64,000 bases of DNA from assembly GCA_017853575.1 (NCBI GenBank), contig JAFMJI010000002.1, positions 248,001 through 312,000 on the forward strand. The letters run 5' to 3'. Shown piece after piece: positions 63,087 to 64,000 of the stretch (its first letter is position 1; every line of letters starts with the position of its first letter). This DNA is from Chitinophagaceae bacterium (GTDB taxonomy: Bacteria > Bacteroidota > Bacteroidia > Chitinophagales > Chitinophagaceae). The position numbers and the translations under genes are program-made. The notes beneath the pieces are model-generated. The model did not search any database and was not told the origin of the DNA. It saw only the letters and a program-made list of their open reading frames with translations.

Positions 63087-64000
63087 ATGGGAAAGATGAT
63101 TGCTGTTGTAAACTATGCACCTGAAAAAGGTTCAGTAGAGTTAAGAGATTTGAATATTCCTGAAATTGATGATGAAGACGTTTTGCTCCAGGTAGAAAAT
63201 GTTGGAGTGTGTGGAAGCGATTTGCATCAATGGACAGCCGATCATAGTTGGCAGGTGAATTATCCTGTTGTATTAGGCCATGAATTTGGTGGAGTCATCG
63301 CCAAGCTTGGTAAAAATGTAAAGAATTGGAAAGAGGGGGATAGAGTTGTAAGTGAAACTGCTGCTATCATCAACCCTCAAAGTCCCATGACAATAGCTGG
63401 ATTGTATAATTTGGATCCAGATCGAAAGGGGTTCGGCTACGGTGTGAATGGAGCCATGACAAAATTTGTTCGGGTCCCATCTCGCTGTCTGCACCATGTT
63501 CCTTCTAATTTATCATTTGAGCAAGCTTGTCTGACAGAACCTTGTTGTGTTGCATACAACTCGGTTGCAGTAAACGCAAACATCAAACCTGGTGATAGGG
63601 TGATTGTTTTAGGTCCAGGAACTATTGGAATTTTATGTGCCGCCGTTGCAAAATTGTGTGGTGCCCAAGTTGCTATTGTTGGATTAGAGGCAGATAAAGC
63701 AAGATTGAATATCGCAAAACAGTATGGCTGTGAAACAATCATTGGTGATGCAACTGCATGGGCTACAGCAATTGATGGAATGGGTGCTGATGTTATCATT
63801 GATGCTGCCGGTATTAGTCAAACACTCAAGATTGCATTGCAATTGGTCAGACCCAAAGGACAAATTATAAAAGTAGGATGGGGGCCGCAACCATTGAATT
63901 TTTCCCTGGATCCACTTGTCCAAAAAAATGTCACCCTTCAAGGTAGTTTCAGTCACAACTGGCCTATATGGGAAAAAGTAATTGGATTGCTTTCAACTGG
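63087..64000 (+). CDS. Medium-chain alcohol/polyol dehydrogenase, cut by the window end
   Basis: About 304 residues are visible from the ATG at 63087 to the window edge without a stop. It is a zinc-type medium-chain dehydrogenase: GVCGSD (catalytic zinc cysteine, about residue 38), GHEFGG (about 62-67), and the NAD fold VLGPGTIGILCAAVAKLCGA (about 173-192). The lobe that usually holds four structural-zinc cysteines has none, reading VSETAAIINPQSPMTIAGLYNLDP. The closest types are threonine/sorbitol dehydrogenase-like. An ATG three codons on (63096) is an alternative start. It lies 8 bp after the HUMPS gene. Confidence 0.85.
   Translation, partial: MGKMIAVVNYAPEKGSVELRDLNIPEIDDEDVLLQVENVGVCGSDLHQWTADHSWQVNYPVVLGHEFGGVIAKLGKNVKNWKEGDRVVSETAAIINPQSPMTIAGLYNLDPDRKGFGYGVNGAMTKFVRVPSRCLHHVPSNLSFEQACLTEPCCVAYNSVAVNANIKPGDRVIVLGPGTIGILCAAVAKLCGAQVAIVGLEADKARLNIAKQYGCETIIGDATAWATAIDGMGADVIIDAAGISQTLKIALQLVRPKGQIIKVGWGPQPLNFSLDPLVQKNVTLQGSFSHNWPIWEKVIGLLST

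Noticed and set aside
1-64000. Mobile elements, prophage, CRISPR array, toxin-antitoxin or restriction genes
   Set aside because: I saw no transposase, integrase, phage gene, regularly spaced direct repeats or defence-gene motifs; the gene content is housekeeping and nutrient use.

Overview
The window is a 64 kb stretch of chromosome from a member of the Bacteroidota, most likely a Chitinophagaceae-like aerobe; the genus cannot be fixed from sequence alone. The evidence is an AT-rich composition, starts usually lacking a strong Shine-Dalgarno sequence, several promoters of the Bacteroidota type (TTG, 19-21 nt, TAnnTTTG), an ExbB-ExbD-ExbD-TonB cluster, a CarboxypepD_reg-like/TonB-plug outer membrane protein, a SecA of 1108 residues and a short NuoG without its molybdopterin domain. 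No insertion sequence, prophage, CRISPR array or rRNA operon was seen.

Layout. 1-1956: end of a PstS-like binding protein and a periplasmic TPR protein. 2050-15156: complete 14-gene nuo operon (nuoA-N) for respiratory complex I. 15243-22468: an FtsX/MacB-type permease, a convergent zinc metalloprotease of the metzincin type, and exbB-exbD-exbD-tonB. 22554-28640: mnmE, a serine-hydrolase lipoprotein and two tandem M1 metallopeptidases. 28641-29986: a flavin reductase and an SDR protein that lacks the catalytic tyrosine. 30080-35451: a GH32 fructan hydrolase, a small membrane protein resembling a two-helix potassium-channel pore with an altered filter, and a Tat-exported Gfo/Idh/MocA oxidoreductase followed by a HEAT plus double DUF1080 protein. 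35454-47133 (minus strand): aspS, an unknown membrane protein, sucD, an MlaF/MlaE-type ABC pair, maeB, an M20 amidohydrolase and secA. 47242-51044: outer membrane beta-barrel protein and a membrane hydrolase. 51094-53402 (minus): NADP-isocitrate dehydrogenase, a four-cysteine FNR-like regulator and a CAU tRNA. 53509-64000: a carboxylesterase, then rhaT, fused rhaD/dehydrogenase, rhaI, rhaB, an MFS exporter, a HUMPS-family decarboxylase/synthase homologue, and a medium-chain dehydrogenase cut by the window edge.

How it fits together. Complex I, isocitrate dehydrogenase, malic enzyme and succinyl-CoA ligase serve central aerobic metabolism, and the FNR-like regulator could report oxygen. The ExbBD/TonB set energises outer membrane transport. 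Carbohydrate functions (GH32, the oxidoreductase/DUF1080 pair, the L-rhamnose operon, and the HUMPS/dehydrogenase pair) together with several exported peptidases point to a degrader of polysaccharide and protein.

The parts most worth follow-up are the oxidoreductase/DUF1080 pair as a periplasmic 3-keto-glycoside route, the small channel-like protein with filter residues SGMGP, the FNR-like regulator, the tyrosine-less SDR, and the HUMPS plus zinc-lobe-less dehydrogenase pair beside the rhamnose operon.
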